The position numbers and the translations under genes were made by a program. Positions 53,444 to 62,877 of a stretch of DNA of 64,000 bases are shown in pieces. Source of the stretch: Polyangium sp. y55x31 (GTDB taxonomy: Bacteria; Myxococcota_A; Polyangia; Polyangiales; Polyangiaceae); contig NZ_JARZHG010000008.1 in the NCBI RefSeq assembly GCF_029946505.1, positions 248,001-312,000 on the forward strand. Reading direction: 5' to 3'. The first letter of the stretch is position 1. The number at the start of each line of letters is the position of its first letter. The notes beneath the pieces are model-generated. The model was not told the DNA's origin. It did not search any database and saw only the letters and a program-made list of their open reading frames with translations.

Positions 53444-54687
53444 GGCGCTTCCCCCTCCGGAAACAGCTCGGGCAGGAGGTAGTCCGGTAGCTCCGAGACG
53501 AGGCGCCGGACGACGTCGATCTCCTTGATCTTCGGGCCCACCTCGGCCTGGAAATACTCGGGCGGGAGCTTCGCCGCGATGTCGTCGAGCTCGCGCCCGA
53601 GCTTGCCGAGCTCGACGTCGTCCTCGGCGATCCATCGGAGCTTGCCGAGGAGCGCGCCCACGGGATCGTCGCGCTCGGCGAGCGCGTCGAGATCGGCGAG
53701 GGTGCGCGTGCGGACCTGGACCTTTTCGACCCAGACCTCGCCGAGGTCGTTCGCGAGCGTGCAGAGCTCGCTGCGGAACTTGTCGGGGTCGCGCGAGAGA
53801 GCCGCGTGCGCGCGGCTCGGACCAGTGACGGCGACACGCGCGCAGAGGCCGCGTCCCGAAGCCGCGTCGACCTCGCGCGAGAGCGCCGCGCGGCAGAGCT
53901 CGAGGACGTCGTCGGGCGAGCGCGCGGGCGAGGCGTCGACCTGGCAGGCCGCCCAGCGCGCGACGTCGAGGATGCGATGCTCGACCGACTTCACGCGCCC
54001 GTCCTCGACCGTGACGAGGCTCGCGCCCTTGGGCCCGGTCTCGCGGGCGTGGCGGCCCTGCAAGTTGCCGGGAAACACGACCCAGGGTTCTTCGTGGAGG
54101 ACCTCGCGCGCGTGCACGTGCCCGAGGGCCCAGTAGTCGTAGCCCTTCTGCACGAGCGACTCGACGCGGCAAGGCGCGTACGGCGCGTGCCCCTCGCGGC
54201 CCTCGGCGGCGGTGTGGAGCAGGCCGACGTTGAAGTAGCCCGTCCGCGCCGCAGGGTAGGTCTGGGCGAGGTCCTCGGTCGTCTCGGCGCGGGCGTAGCC
54301 GCGGCCGTGCACGGCGACGCCGATGTCGTCGAGGACGATGGTCTCCGCGCGGTCGGTCCGGAGCTCGTGCACGTCCTTGGGCAAACGGAGGATCTTGCTC
54401 TTCGCGTCGTGGTTGCCGCGGACGATGTACACGCGAATGCCCGCGTCGCGCAGGCGCGCCATCTGCCGGACGAAGAAGAGGCCCGTGTTGTAGTCGGTCC
54501 AGTCGCCGTCGTAGAGGTCGCCGGCGATGAGGAGGAAATCGACGGACTCGGCGATACACGCCTCGACGAGCGCTTCGAGGGCCCGCCGCGTCGCGCCGCG
54601 GAGTTTGTCCGCGGGCGCCCCTACGTATCGATCCAGCCCGCGCAGAGGACTGTCGAGGTGGATGTCCGCCGCGTGAAAGAACTTCAT
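53440..54687 (-). CDS. YhaO/SbcD-like DNA exonuclease
   Basis: A 415-aa metallophosphoesterase of the Mre11/SbcD/YhaO type. Metal-site motifs are AADIHLDSP, GDLYDGD, RGNHD, LLHT and GHVH. The last 130 residues are the capping and partner-binding region. It likely cuts DNA ends with the ATPase encoded next. The stop overlaps that gene's TTG start, so the two are coupled. BipA lies upstream on the same strand after 46 bases but is probably a separate unit. Confidence 0.9.
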   Translation of the reverse strand: MKFFHAADIHLDSPLRGLDRYVGAPADKLRGATRRALEALVEACIAESVDFLLIAGDLYDGDWTDYNTGLFFVRQMARLRDAGIRVYIVRGNHDAKSKILRLPKDVHELRTDRAETIVLDDIGVAVHGRGYARAETTEDLAQTYPAARTGYFNVGLLHTAAEGREGHAPYAPCRVESLVQKGYDYWALGHVHAREVLHEEPWVVFPGNLQGRHARETGPKGASLVTVEDGRVKSVEHRILDVARWAACQVDASPARSPDDVLELCRAALSREVDAASGRGLCARVAVTGPSRAHAALSRDPDKFRSELCTLANDLGEVWVEKVQVRTRTLADLDALAERDDPVGALLGKLRWIAEDDVELGKLGRELDDIAAKLPPEYFQAEVGPKIKEIDVVRRLVSELPDYLLPELFPEGEAP

Positions 54688-54733
54688 CAGGGGCCGCGGA
54701 TACTACCCGCGGCGCCCCGCTCGGTCGATCGAT

Positions 54734-56572
54734 TTACTCGACGGCCTGCGCCTGTTCGATCGCGTCCTCACGCCGATCGCGCAGGTTCACCGCGAGCACC
54801 TTCTTCCGCACCCGCACCGCCTCCGGCGTGACCTCGACGAGTTCGTCGGCGTCGATCCACTCCATCGCGGTCTCGATCGTGAGCAGCCTCGGGCTCGCGA
54901 GCAGGACGTTCTCGTCCTTGCCGTGGTTGCGGATGTTGGAGAGCTTCTTCTCCTTGATCACGTTGCAGTCCGTGTCGTTCGGGCGGTTGTGCTCGCCGCA
55001 GATCATGCCCTCGTACACCTCGACGCCCGGCACGATGAAGAACGTGCCGCGCGGCTGGAGGTGGTGGAGCGCGTAGGGCGTCGAGACGCCGGCGCGATCG
55101 GCGACGATGGCGCCCGTGGGCCTGCGCATCATGGGCCCGCCCCACGGCGTCCAGCCGTCGAACATGGTGTTGAGCAGGCCCGTGCCGCGCGTCGACGTGA
55201 GGAACTCGCCGCGGAAGCCGATGAGCCCGCGCGACGGGACCTGGAACTCGAGGCGCGCCCGGCCAAACCCGGGGTTCGTCATCTTCACCATGCGCCCGCG
55301 CCGCGTCGAGAGCCGCTCGGTCACGACGCCGACGTACGTCTCCGGCACGTCGATCACCACGAGCTCGACGGGCTCCATGGCCTGCCCATCGATCTCGCGC
55401 GTGACGACCTCGGGGTTCGAGAGCTGCATTTCGTAGCCCTCGCGCCGCATCGTCTCGACGAGGATCGCGAGCTGGAGCTCGCCGCGGCCGAGCACGAGGA
55501 ACGTGTCGGGCGAGTCCGTGGGCTCGACGCGGATCGCCAGGTTCTTCCGGGCCTCGCGCTCCAGCCGATCCTTGAGCTGACGGCTCGTCAAGAACTTCGA
55601 CTGCTTGCTCTTGCCCGCGAACGGCGAGGTGTTGACGCCGATCTTCATCTTGATCGTCGGCTCCTCGACGACGATGCGCTCGAGGGCCTCGGGGCGCTGG
55701 GGATCGGCGATCGTGTCGCCGATGTTCACCTCGAGCCCCGCGATGGCCACGACCTCACCCGCCTGCGCGCTCTCCGCGTTGACGCGCTTCAGGCCCTCGA
55801 AGGTGAAGAGCGCCTTCACCGCGCCCTTCGTGACCTTGCCGTTCTCGCCGAGGACCACGACCTCGCCGGCCTGCCGGATGCTGCCGCGCACGATACGCCC
55901 GACCGCGAGCCTGCCGACGTAGTCGTCGTGCGTCGTGTTGCAGACGATGACCTGGAGCGGCTCCTCGGGGTCGCCTTCGGGCGCGGGGACACGCGCGAGG
56001 ACGGTCTCGAAGAGCGGCACGAGGTTCGTGAGCTCGTGCTCGAGCTCGCGCTTGCACTGGCCGAGCTTGCCGATCGCGTAGACCGTGGGGAAGTCGGTCT
56101 GCGCGTCGCTCGCGCCGAGGTCGCAGAAGAGGTCGAAGACCTCGGAGAGGACCTCGTGCGGGCGGGCGTCCTGGCGGTCGATCTTGTTGATGACGACGAT
56201 GAGCGGGAAGCCGCGCTCGAGGCACTTCGAGAGCACGAAGCGCGTCTGCGGGAGCGGCCCCTCGGCCGCGTCGACGAGCAGGAGCGCGCCGTCGGCCATC
56301 ATGAGGGTGCGCTCGACCTCGCCGCCGAAGTCGGAGTGTCCCGGGGTGTCGACGATGTTGATCTTGACGCCCTTCCAGCGGACGCTCGTGTTCTTCGCAA
56401 GGATGGTGATTCCTCGCTCGCGCTCGAGGTCGTTCGAGTCCATCACGCGATCGGCAACCACCTCGTTGTCGCGGAAAGCGCCCGCCTGGCGGAGCATGTG
56501 ATCGACGAGCGTGGTCTTACCGTGGTCGACGTGGGCCACGATGGCGATGTTGCGGAGATCCTTGCGGGCCAT
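54734..56572 (-). CDS. typA: GTPase TypA/BipA
   Basis: Ribosome-associated translational GTPase of 612 aa, the usual family length. The ATG at 56572 (MARKDLRN) is chosen over an upstream extension of 34 codons. G motifs are [34 protein letters not shown]-like domains II, III and V follow, and the C-terminal domain has the family's GNGGLxx-type region as [12 protein letters not shown] (here [11 protein letters not shown]). It assists 50S assembly and stress growth in known cases. The gene diverges from a thioesterase gene, with 119 bases between start codons. Confidence 0.95.
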   Translation of the reverse strand: MARKDLRNIAIVAHVDHGKTTLVDHMLRQAGAFRDNEVVADRVMDSNDLERERGITILAKNTSVRWKGVKINIVDTPGHSDFGGEVERTLMMADGALLLVDAAEGPLPQTRFVLSKCLERGFPLIVVINKIDRQDARPHEVLSEVFDLFCDLGASDAQTDFPTVYAIGKLGQCKRELEHELTNLVPLFETVLARVPAPEGDPEEPLQVIVCNTTHDDYVGRLAVGRIVRGSIRQAGEVVVLGENGKVTKGAVKALFTFEGLKRVNAESAQAGEVVAIAGLEVNIGDTIADPQRPEALERIVVEEPTIKMKIGVNTSPFAGKSKQSKFLTSRQLKDRLEREARKNLAIRVEPTDSPDTFLVLGRGELQLAILVETMRREGYEMQLSNPEVVTREIDGQAMEPVELVVIDVPETYVGVVTERLSTRRGRMVKMTNPGFGRARLEFQVPSRGLIGFRGEFLTSTRGTGLLNTMFDGWTPWGGPMMRRPTGAIVADRAGVSTPYALHHLQPRGTFFIVPGVEVYEGMICGEHNRPNDTDCNVIKEKKLSNIRNHGKDENVLLASPRLLTIETAMEWIDADELVEVTPEAVRVRKKVLAVNLRDRREDAIEQAQAVE

Positions 56573-56691
56573 GTTTTGCGGCGCCGCTCCTAGCACGCGC
56601 TTCGTGACGAGGCGAGCGAACCCGGCGGGCTTTACACGCGCGGCGGCCTGGCAGAACACGCGCTTTTCCGGCATCGTGCGGGCCGAAAAAA

Positions 56692-57138
56692 ATGTTGGAT
56701 CTGGACGTCTTTCGGCAGCTCGCCGAGGAGCTCATCCCTTTCAACAAGTGGATCGGCCTCAAGGTCGACCACCTCGCGCGGGGCCACGTGACGCTGTCGA
56801 TCCCGTGGCGCGACGAGCTCATCGGTGACCCCGTTCGTCAGGCGATCCACGGCGGCGTGATCAGCATGCTCGCCGACACCGCAGGCGGGCTCTGCGTGTG
56901 GACCGCGATCGAAAACCCCGCGCTCGGCCGGGTCTCGACGGTGGATCTGCGCGTCGATTACCTCCGGCCAGGGAGGCGCGAGACGCTCGTCGGTGACGCC
57001 ACCACGGTGCGCGTCGGCGCGAAGCTCGGCTGGGCCGACATCCGGCTCTATCACCCGAGCGCCGCGGCCGAGCTCGTCGCCACGGCTCGCGGCGTCTACG
57101 CGCTGAAGAATCCGAAGCAGCCAACCCGAGACGCCTGA
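56692..57138 (+). CDS. PaaI-like hotdog thioesterase
   Basis: A 148-aa acyl-CoA thioesterase. The hotdog core has IHGGVISMLADTAGG, the PaaI/YdiI motif with catalytic Gly and Asp, and STVDLRVDYLRPGRR. Length and motif agree with the 4HBT family; the substrate is uncertain (aromatic or medium-chain acyl-CoA). The start follows a short A-run without a strong ribosome site. It is divergent from BipA and 52 bases before the 3D-domain gene. Confidence 0.88.
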   Translation: MLDLDVFRQLAEELIPFNKWIGLKVDHLARGHVTLSIPWRDELIGDPVRQAIHGGVISMLADTAGGLCVWTAIENPALGRVSTVDLRVDYLRPGRRETLVGDATTVRVGAKLGWADIRLYHPSAAAELVATARGVYALKNPKQPTRDA

Positions 57139-57190
57139 CGAGCCGGCGTCCTCTTGGCCATCGGCGGGCGAGCGAGGGTATCCTCGTCGC

Positions 57191-58060
57191 ATGCGACCTT
57201 TGACCATGGCGCTCGTCGCCTGCCTCTCGGGCGCCGCGTGCGCGACCGCAGCCGGGCAAGCCTGGGTGCAAGGCGAAGGCGAGCCCGCGCGAGAAGCGGA
57301 GCATCGCGGCTGGTCGGACACGCGAAACGCGCGGGCCGGGTTCCTCCAAGCCGAGAGCACGCCCGAACGAACGCCGTTCACGCCGCGCGACCCCGCGCCC
57401 GCGGACGCTCCTACGTCGAACGCTGAGGAGGTCGTGGCCATCACCGCGCAAGGCTCGGCCGCCGGGCCCGCGGCGGCCTTCCGCAACGGCGAGCGCTTCC
57501 GCAACACGTACTACGACTTCCCGAAAGAAGACGCGGGCCCGAAGAACGCGACGATCTACGACGCGAGCTGCAAGGCGCTGACGAACGTCACGCAGGACTT
57601 CCACGACCGCGTCTGCGTGCAGGGCAGCGGCCGCCTCTCGACGGGCGAGACCGTGAGCTTCGCCAAACGCGACTGCGACTGCGCTGCGGTCTGCCCGCGC
57701 ACGAACCAGAAGATCTGCTTCGAACGGCTCGACCCCGCCCGCTTCCCCACGGGCCGCGGCGCGCTCGGCAAGCCCATCACGCCGCTGCGCTCGGTGGCCG
57801 TGGACTCTTCGGTGATCCCGCTCGGGACCGTGCTCTTCATCCCCGAGTTCAAGGGCGTGAGCCTGCCCGAGGGCGGCCGCCACGACGGCTGCTTCGTCGC
57901 CGAGGACCGCGGCATGAAGGTCGTCGGAAGGCAGATCGATGTCTTCACGGGCGATCCCGCCGCGACGATCCGCCTGAACGCGCTCGTGCCCTCGAACCGC
58001 GGCGTACGCGTCTACGCAGACGACGCACGCTGCCGCTCGCTCGTCGCCCGCGGGCCCTGA
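57191..58060 (+). CDS. 3D-domain (MltA-like) lipoprotein
   Basis: A 289-aa lipoprotein, lipobox SGAAC. After a disordered acidic stretch to about 85, residues about 95-290 have paired Cys (KRDCDCAAVC) and then a 3D domain: VIPLGTVLFIPEFKG, HDGCFVAEDRGMKVVG and DVFTGD. The three Asp that name the 3D domain and form the site in MltA-like lytic enzymes are there. It probably acts on peptidoglycan in the periplasm, although the rest of MltA is missing. A start at 57206 is also possible. Confidence 0.8.
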   Translation: MRPLTMALVACLSGAACATAAGQAWVQGEGEPAREAEHRGWSDTRNARAGFLQAESTPERTPFTPRDPAPADAPTSNAEEVVAITAQGSAAGPAAAFRNGERFRNTYYDFPKEDAGPKNATIYDASCKALTNVTQDFHDRVCVQGSGRLSTGETVSFAKRDCDCAAVCPRTNQKICFERLDPARFPTGRGALGKPITPLRSVAVDSSVIPLGTVLFIPEFKGVSLPEGGRHDGCFVAEDRGMKVVGRQIDVFTGDPAATIRLNALVPSNRGVRVYADDARCRSLVARGP

Positions 58061-58178
58061 GCCGCGGATTGCGGCCGCGCCAACCGTTTTCCAGACGCCC
58101 GCGAAATCCACACGGTCATCGGAGTGCCCCGTTGCGCCCTCGCGCGCAGCCTGGCACGCTTCGGCCGAGTCGCCGCGC

Positions 58179-59873
58179 ATGGCTGCTTCGCCCCCTGCCC
58201 CCACGACCGGTTTGCCCCTCGTCGTCCCGCCGGGGCTCGTGCCGACGGCGGAAGCCAACCTGGTGCAGACGCCGCTCCTGCACCTCTACGTCTACCTGCT
58301 CGACAAGACCCTCTCGGGCACGCTCGTGCTGACCACGAAGACGGGCGCGCGCGCCGCGGTGTCGTTCGAGGAGGGGACACCGACGCGCGTGATGGACCTC
58401 GGGGGCACCCGGTACGCCGAACGAACCCCGCTCGAACGCGCCATGATCAAGCTCTGCGAGGTCGAGGCCGACACGCGTTACGCGTTCTACGCGGGGCAAG
58501 ACCTGCTCGCGGAGCGAGGCGCCGAGGTGCCGCGCGTCGAGCCGCTCGCGGTGATCATGGCGGGCGCGCGCGCGTTCGTCGGCGCGCCGCAGGCCGAGGC
58601 GACGCTCCGCCGGATCGACGACGTCCCGATGGGGATCGCGAACGGGGCGACGCCGGAGCGGTTCCGGCTGACGCCCGAGGAGCGCGCGCTCGTCGAGCGG
58701 CTGCGCAAGCAACGGACGACGCTCGCCGACCTCGTGAAGACGAGCGGCGTGCCCCCGCGCATCGTGCGCGGCGTGGTCTACGGGATGACGATCACGCGGC
58801 ACCTGGATTTCGGCGGGTCCACGCGCCCCCCCGTCGGACTCGAGCGCGCCGTCGCCGCGCGCGCCGCGATGGCCTCCGATCCACACGGGTGGCGACCGAC
58901 GACGGGCACGACGGGCCTGCAGTACGTGGATCAAACCGGGACACGTCCGCGGGACGAGGTGATCCGCGCGGCCGACCCGACGGGGCCTCTCCAGGCCGTC
59001 AAGCGCGAGGGGACCGGGCCGCTGCAGGCCGTCAAACGTGCGTCCGACCTGACCGGGCCGATGCCGCCCGTCCAGGTGCAGGCCGCGCCCCCGAACAACG
59101 AGAAACGCCGCGCCGAGATCGAGGCCAAGCTCGCCTCCGCGCCGAACGAGGACCATTTCCAGATGCTCGGCGTCCCGCGCGAAGCGACGTCGAGCGACGT
59201 CCGGAATGCGTACTTCAAGCTGGCGCTGGTGTACCATCCGGACAAACTTCCGAGGGACCTGCACGACTTGAAGCCCCGGGTGGCGCGGCTCTTCGCGGCC
59301 ATCAACGGGGCCTACGAGGCGCTGAAGGACGACGCGGGGCGCGCCCAGTACCTCGCGTCGCTCAACGCCGGCGCCGTCGACGAGCAGGCCCAGGTCGAGC
59401 GCGCGGTGAATGCCGCGCTCGAATTCGAGAAGGCCGAGGTCTTCCTCCGAAAGAACGATCTCGCCGCCTGCGAGGCCTGCGTGCGGCGCGCCGTCGCCGC
59501 CGATCCCGAGCAGCCTGCGTACATTGCCTTGCTCGCCTGGGTCGTGGCGAGCCGGCGGCCGCTCCCGCCGGTGCCTGAAGAGGGCAAGACGAACAACGTC
59601 TACGACGACTGCATCACGCAGCTCGACGGCGTCCTCCGGGCGGAGCCCGATTACGAGAAGGCGCTGCTCTACCGCGGCCGGCTGCTCAAGCTCGCCGGGC
59701 GTGTCCACCAAGCGTACCGCGACTTCAAACGCGTCACGGTCGTCAGCCCGAAGAACATCGAGGCGGCGCGCGAGGTGCGTCTCTACGAAATGAGGCACCC
59801 GCCCGAGGACGACGGGCCCGGCTCGAACCCCGGCCGGGGCCTGCTCGGCAAGCTCTTCAACAAGAAGCGTTGA
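58179..59873 (+). CDS. PATAN (DUF4388)-DnaJ-TPR protein
   Basis: A 564-aa cytoplasmic protein. About 30-150 matches the PATAN/DUF4388 domain typical of delta-proteobacterial regulators (LSGTLVLTTKTGARAAVSFEEG). Then comes a helical stretch, a Thr/Arg/Pro-rich linker with repeated GPLQAVKR, and a J domain at about 328-385 with the essential HPD (YHPDKLP) and a C-terminal TPR region. It would stimulate a DnaK-type chaperone and link it to gliding or signalling proteins, by analogy with other PATAN proteins. The start ATG at 58179 lies near other codons but matches the family N-terminus. Confidence 0.85.
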   Translation: MAASPPAPTTGLPLVVPPGLVPTAEANLVQTPLLHLYVYLLDKTLSGTLVLTTKTGARAAVSFEEGTPTRVMDLGGTRYAERTPLERAMIKLCEVEADTRYAFYAGQDLLAERGAEVPRVEPLAVIMAGARAFVGAPQAEATLRRIDDVPMGIANGATPERFRLTPEERALVERLRKQRTTLADLVKTSGVPPRIVRGVVYGMTITRHLDFGGSTRPPVGLERAVAARAAMASDPHGWRPTTGTTGLQYVDQTGTRPRDEVIRAADPTGPLQAVKREGTGPLQAVKRASDLTGPMPPVQVQAAPPNNEKRRAEIEAKLASAPNEDHFQMLGVPREATSSDVRNAYFKLALVYHPDKLPRDLHDLKPRVARLFAAINGAYEALKDDAGRAQYLASLNAGAVDEQAQVERAVNAALEFEKAEVFLRKNDLAACEACVRRAVAADPEQPAYIALLAWVVASRRPLPPVPEEGKTNNVYDDCITQLDGVLRAEPDYEKALLYRGRLLKLAGRVHQAYRDFKRVTVVSPKNIEAAREVRLYEMRHPPEDDGPGSNPGRGLLGKLFNKKR

Positions 59874-59882
59874 GCATCCGCC

Positions 59883-60563
59883 TCAGCCGCCGGGGCACGT
59901 GACGAGAATGCCGCCGCTCGACGTGTCGTCGCAGGAGAACTGCACGCACGGGTCGTTCAAGCACCCGCAAAGCGGCGGATTGCAGCCGGCGGGGAGCGGC
60001 TCGCAGTGGAAGGAATCGGGGTAACCTCCGACGTCCGACGTGGTCTTCTGGCAATACTCCGTGGCCAGATCGCAGAAGTTGTGGCCGCAGGAGAAGCGCC
60101 CCTCGGGCGGCATGCAATTGCCGAGGTCCGAGACGTCCTGGCCCGCCTGCGCGGCGTCGCAGGGATTGCCATACACCGTGCCGTCGCACGCGCAGGTCGG
60201 GAAATAAGCGTCCGGGCAACCGGACGGCCGCGGTTTGCAAATGCCGGTGAGATCGGTATCGCCGCACCGATCATTCGGAAAGTCGCACCACTCGTCGGGG
60301 CCACACACGGTCCCGGCGAATCCACCACACGCCGCGCCGCTGCTGCCGCCGGCGCCGCCCATACCGCCGACGCCGCTCGACGACGAACTGTTGCTGCCAC
60401 CGGCGCCGCCCATACCCCCCGAGCCGCCCATACCGCCCGCGCCGCCCGTACCGCCCCCGCCGCCCGCGCCATTGTTCGAATCGACGAACGTCACGCTGCA
60501 ACCGCCGAGCAGCAAAACACAAAGCGAAGCTGCGCCCAACCATCCATGCAAAGCCAATCGCAT
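59883..60563 (-). CDS. Kazal-like Cys-rich lipoprotein
   Basis: A 226-aa lipoprotein from the ATG at 60563, GGAGG five bases upstream; lipobox LLLGGC. A Gly/Ser/Met linker (about 33-75) is followed by some 20 Cys. Residues about 90-150 contain FPTCACDGTVYGNPCDAAQAGQDV and C beyond, a Kazal-type arrangement (C..CDG..Y.N.C...) of serine-protease inhibitors. The C-terminal part continues in Cys pairs without known motif. It may inhibit host, prey or own proteases at the surface. Transcribed toward the chaperone gene, with 9 bases between stops. Confidence 0.75.
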   Translation of the reverse strand: MRLALHGWLGAASLCVLLLGGCSVTFVDSNNGAGGGGGTGGAGGMGGSGGMGGAGGSNSSSSSGVGGMGGAGGSSGAACGGFAGTVCGPDEWCDFPNDRCGDTDLTGICKPRPSGCPDAYFPTCACDGTVYGNPCDAAQAGQDVSDLGNCMPPEGRFSCGHNFCDLATEYCQKTTSDVGGYPDSFHCEPLPAGCNPPLCGCLNDPCVQFSCDDTSSGGILVTCPGG

Positions 60564-60688
60564 CACGGCCTCCAGACACGCCCTTCAGCAAGCGTAATGC
60601 CACAGCGTATCACGTTCTTTCGAGGCCCATCGCGAATGCAAAGGCAGGCCGCGATGTCACGGCGTTGGCCCAGCCTGCGCCAAAACGA

Positions 60689-62581
60689 TCAGCGCGCCGC
60701 AGCGACGGATGTCCCGAGCGCCCGGAGCGCGCGGCAGACCGTCTCGTCCCGGCAAGGACCGACACGCCCGCCATGCAGCGCCCACGGCACCTCGCGCACG
60801 AGCGCAGAATCCCGCACGTCGGGGCCGCGCCAGGGCTCGAGCGCCCGCGCGAGCCGCGCCTCCCGCTCCGTCGCCGCCGGCAGCGAGAGCGTGATTTGCG
60901 GCGATATGCCGACTTTCTGGACCGGCGCGCCATCCGGCAAAGAAAAGAGCAATGTCGTCAAACGAAGGACGCCCGCGTGCGCCTCGTCGTCGAGGTATTC
61001 CTGCGCGCAGCCTTTGCCATACGTACGGTCTCCAATGACCACGCCGCGCCGATAACTGGCGATCGCCCCCGCGATCATCTCCGCCGCGCTCGCGGAGTCG
61101 CCGTCCACGAGCGCCGCGAGCGGACCCGAATACGACTCGTCCGCAGGAACCTCGGGCGCGCGCTCGACCTCGACGCCGCCATCACGCCGGCGCATCGGAA
61201 AAAGCGCCGCGCCGGGGAGGAAATGGCCGAGCGCCGCGATGGCGCCGTCCGTCGAGCCGCCGCCGTTCGCCCGCAGGTCGAGCAGCACGCCGCGGATGTC
61301 GTGCGCTTCGCGGACACGCGCGAGCGCCGCGCCGACGCGATCGCCGAGATCGTCGGGGACGTCCGGGATCGTGACGATGGCGACGCGACCGTCGGCATAC
61401 CGGACGACGTCGAAAGGCAGCTCCGAGGGTTCGGCCGGATGCGCGGGTCCTTCCCGCACGGGCGCGGGCGCGGGCGCGACGACGAGCTCCATCGGATGCG
61501 CGACGTGCGGCCGGAGGATCGTGACGGATGCCGGCGGGCCGTGCGGCGCGCCTTCGATGAGGGCGCTCTGTTCGGCCTGCTCCACGCTCATGCCCGCGAG
61601 CGGCACGCCCCGCACGGAAAGCACGACGTCACCGTCGAGGAGCGGCGCGAGCGCGCCTCGATCGATCCGGATGCCGAGCGCCGTGCGCGTCATCTCGGAC
61701 CAGAGGCGCAACGGCGGGTTCGTCTCGAGGTCGAGGTCGTAGATCGAGATCTCCTCGTCGAGCGGCGCCCACGCGCCGTGCGCGTCGAGCTGGGGCACGT
61801 ACGCGCGCACCGCGGCCGCGATGACCACGCGGCCCCAGGCCTCGGCCGTGAGATCGGGGAAGAGTCGCTGGCTCGCGGCGGTGACGTACGGATCGAGCGG
61901 CGCGCCATACGCGGCCCGCGCCGCGCCGACCTCGCGCCCGAGCTCCCGCGCGAGCTCGCGGCCGTTGCGGGTGATCGGCCCGTCCTCGAAGGGCGCGGCG
62001 GTCACCGCGCGCCAGACCTCGGCGGGCGGGCGAGCGCGGCCTTCCGGGCGAGCTTCGCGCAGGCCCTCGTCGAAGGCCGCGCGCAGCGTCTTCATCCAGG
62101 TCGCGAGGGAGGCGCCGATGACGTCCGCCGCGGCGCAAGGTCCGCCGTTCGGCGCGGCTTCGAGCTCCCGCAGGAGCCGCTCGCCTTCACGGCGCACGAG
62201 CGGCGCGACGGGCGCGTCCGGCGCGATGGACCAGAGCCCGTGCGGGTCGAGCCAGTCGACGACCCCGTCGGCAAACTTTGCGGCTTCGACGTCGGTGACC
62301 GGCGCCGCGAGGTTCGTGCGGACCTGCGCGAAGATCGTGCGCGCGGCTTCGCAGGAGAGCGCCGCGGGCGCGCCCGTCGGAAGGACGAGGCCGCCGCCCG
62401 AGGGCGCGCCGCACTCCGCGCCGAGGGCCTCTTCGTCCGCGACGTCCAGCGTGCGCAGCGACCAGAGCGCGATGCCGCGTTGCGCGGGTTTTGGAGGCTC
62501 TGCCGGCCGCTGCGCTGCGAGCGCGAGGATGGCGGTGGCGGCAGCGAAGTACCACCCTCTGGTTGCGAGACGCCTGCCCAC
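60689..62581 (-). CDS. S41 C-terminal-processing protease
   Basis: A 630-aa periplasmic serine protease of the Prc/CtpA type, from a GTG start. A hydrophobic signal or anchor comes first (YFAAATAILALA). A PDZ-like segment around 290-350 has DGDVVLSVRGVPLAGMS. The catalytic Ser496 lies in GDSASAAEM and Lys523 in TYGKGCAQE, with 27-residue spacing as in Prc. It should trim C-termini of exported proteins. The gene is divergent from the sigma factor by about 300 bases. Confidence 0.88.
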   Translation of the reverse strand: MGRRLATRGWYFAAATAILALAAQRPAEPPKPAQRGIALWSLRTLDVADEEALGAECGAPSGGGLVLPTGAPAALSCEAARTIFAQVRTNLAAPVTDVEAAKFADGVVDWLDPHGLWSIAPDAPVAPLVRREGERLLRELEAAPNGGPCAAADVIGASLATWMKTLRAAFDEGLREARPEGRARPPAEVWRAVTAAPFEDGPITRNGRELARELGREVGAARAAYGAPLDPYVTAASQRLFPDLTAEAWGRVVIAAAVRAYVPQLDAHGAWAPLDEEISIYDLDLETNPPLRLWSEMTRTALGIRIDRGALAPLLDGDVVLSVRGVPLAGMSVEQAEQSALIEGAPHGPPASVTILRPHVAHPMELVVAPAPAPVREGPAHPAEPSELPFDVVRYADGRVAIVTIPDVPDDLGDRVGAALARVREAHDIRGVLLDLRANGGGSTDGAIAALGHFLPGAALFPMRRRDGGVEVERAPEVPADESYSGPLAALVDGDSASAAEMIAGAIASYRRGVVIGDRTYGKGCAQEYLDDEAHAGVLRLTTLLFSLPDGAPVQKVGISPQITLSLPAATEREARLARALEPWRGPDVRDSALVREVPWALHGGRVGPCRDETVCRALRALGTSVAAAR

Positions 62582-62877
62582 GTGTGCCTGGAGGAGGATG
62601 TATCACGCCCGGGGCGCGGGGGTGAAAACGGCGTGTGAACATCTCGAAGAACGAGGAGCGCGCGTGGGCCCGAGGGCCCCGGGGGGCCCGCGCGGATTCA
62701 CGCAACCGTTTCGCGCCCCTGGGGCGGCCCGTGACGTTTGCGCGAAACGAGATCGCCTGGTTTCGGGAAAGAGCCTGTTTTGCGTACGGCATCGGCCCTG
62801 CATTGGCGGGCCGTGCGCCTTCCCCATCCCGCCGTCGCGCAAGACGGCAGGAACGCCCCGGGGCGCGAGGAGTCCCC
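62582..62877. other. 296-bp divergent intergenic region
   Basis: Separates the S41 protease and sigma-factor genes. The sigma frame stays open back to 62635, but that stretch is Arg/Pro-rich and not conserved-looking. No clear promoter or operator was seen. Confidence 0.45.

Noticed and set aside
53444-54559. N-terminal extension of the YhaN frame through the nuclease gene
   Set aside because: The extension is Arg/Pro-rich, out of frame with the nuclease, and the TTG at 53443 has a good ribosome site and correct ABC N-terminus.
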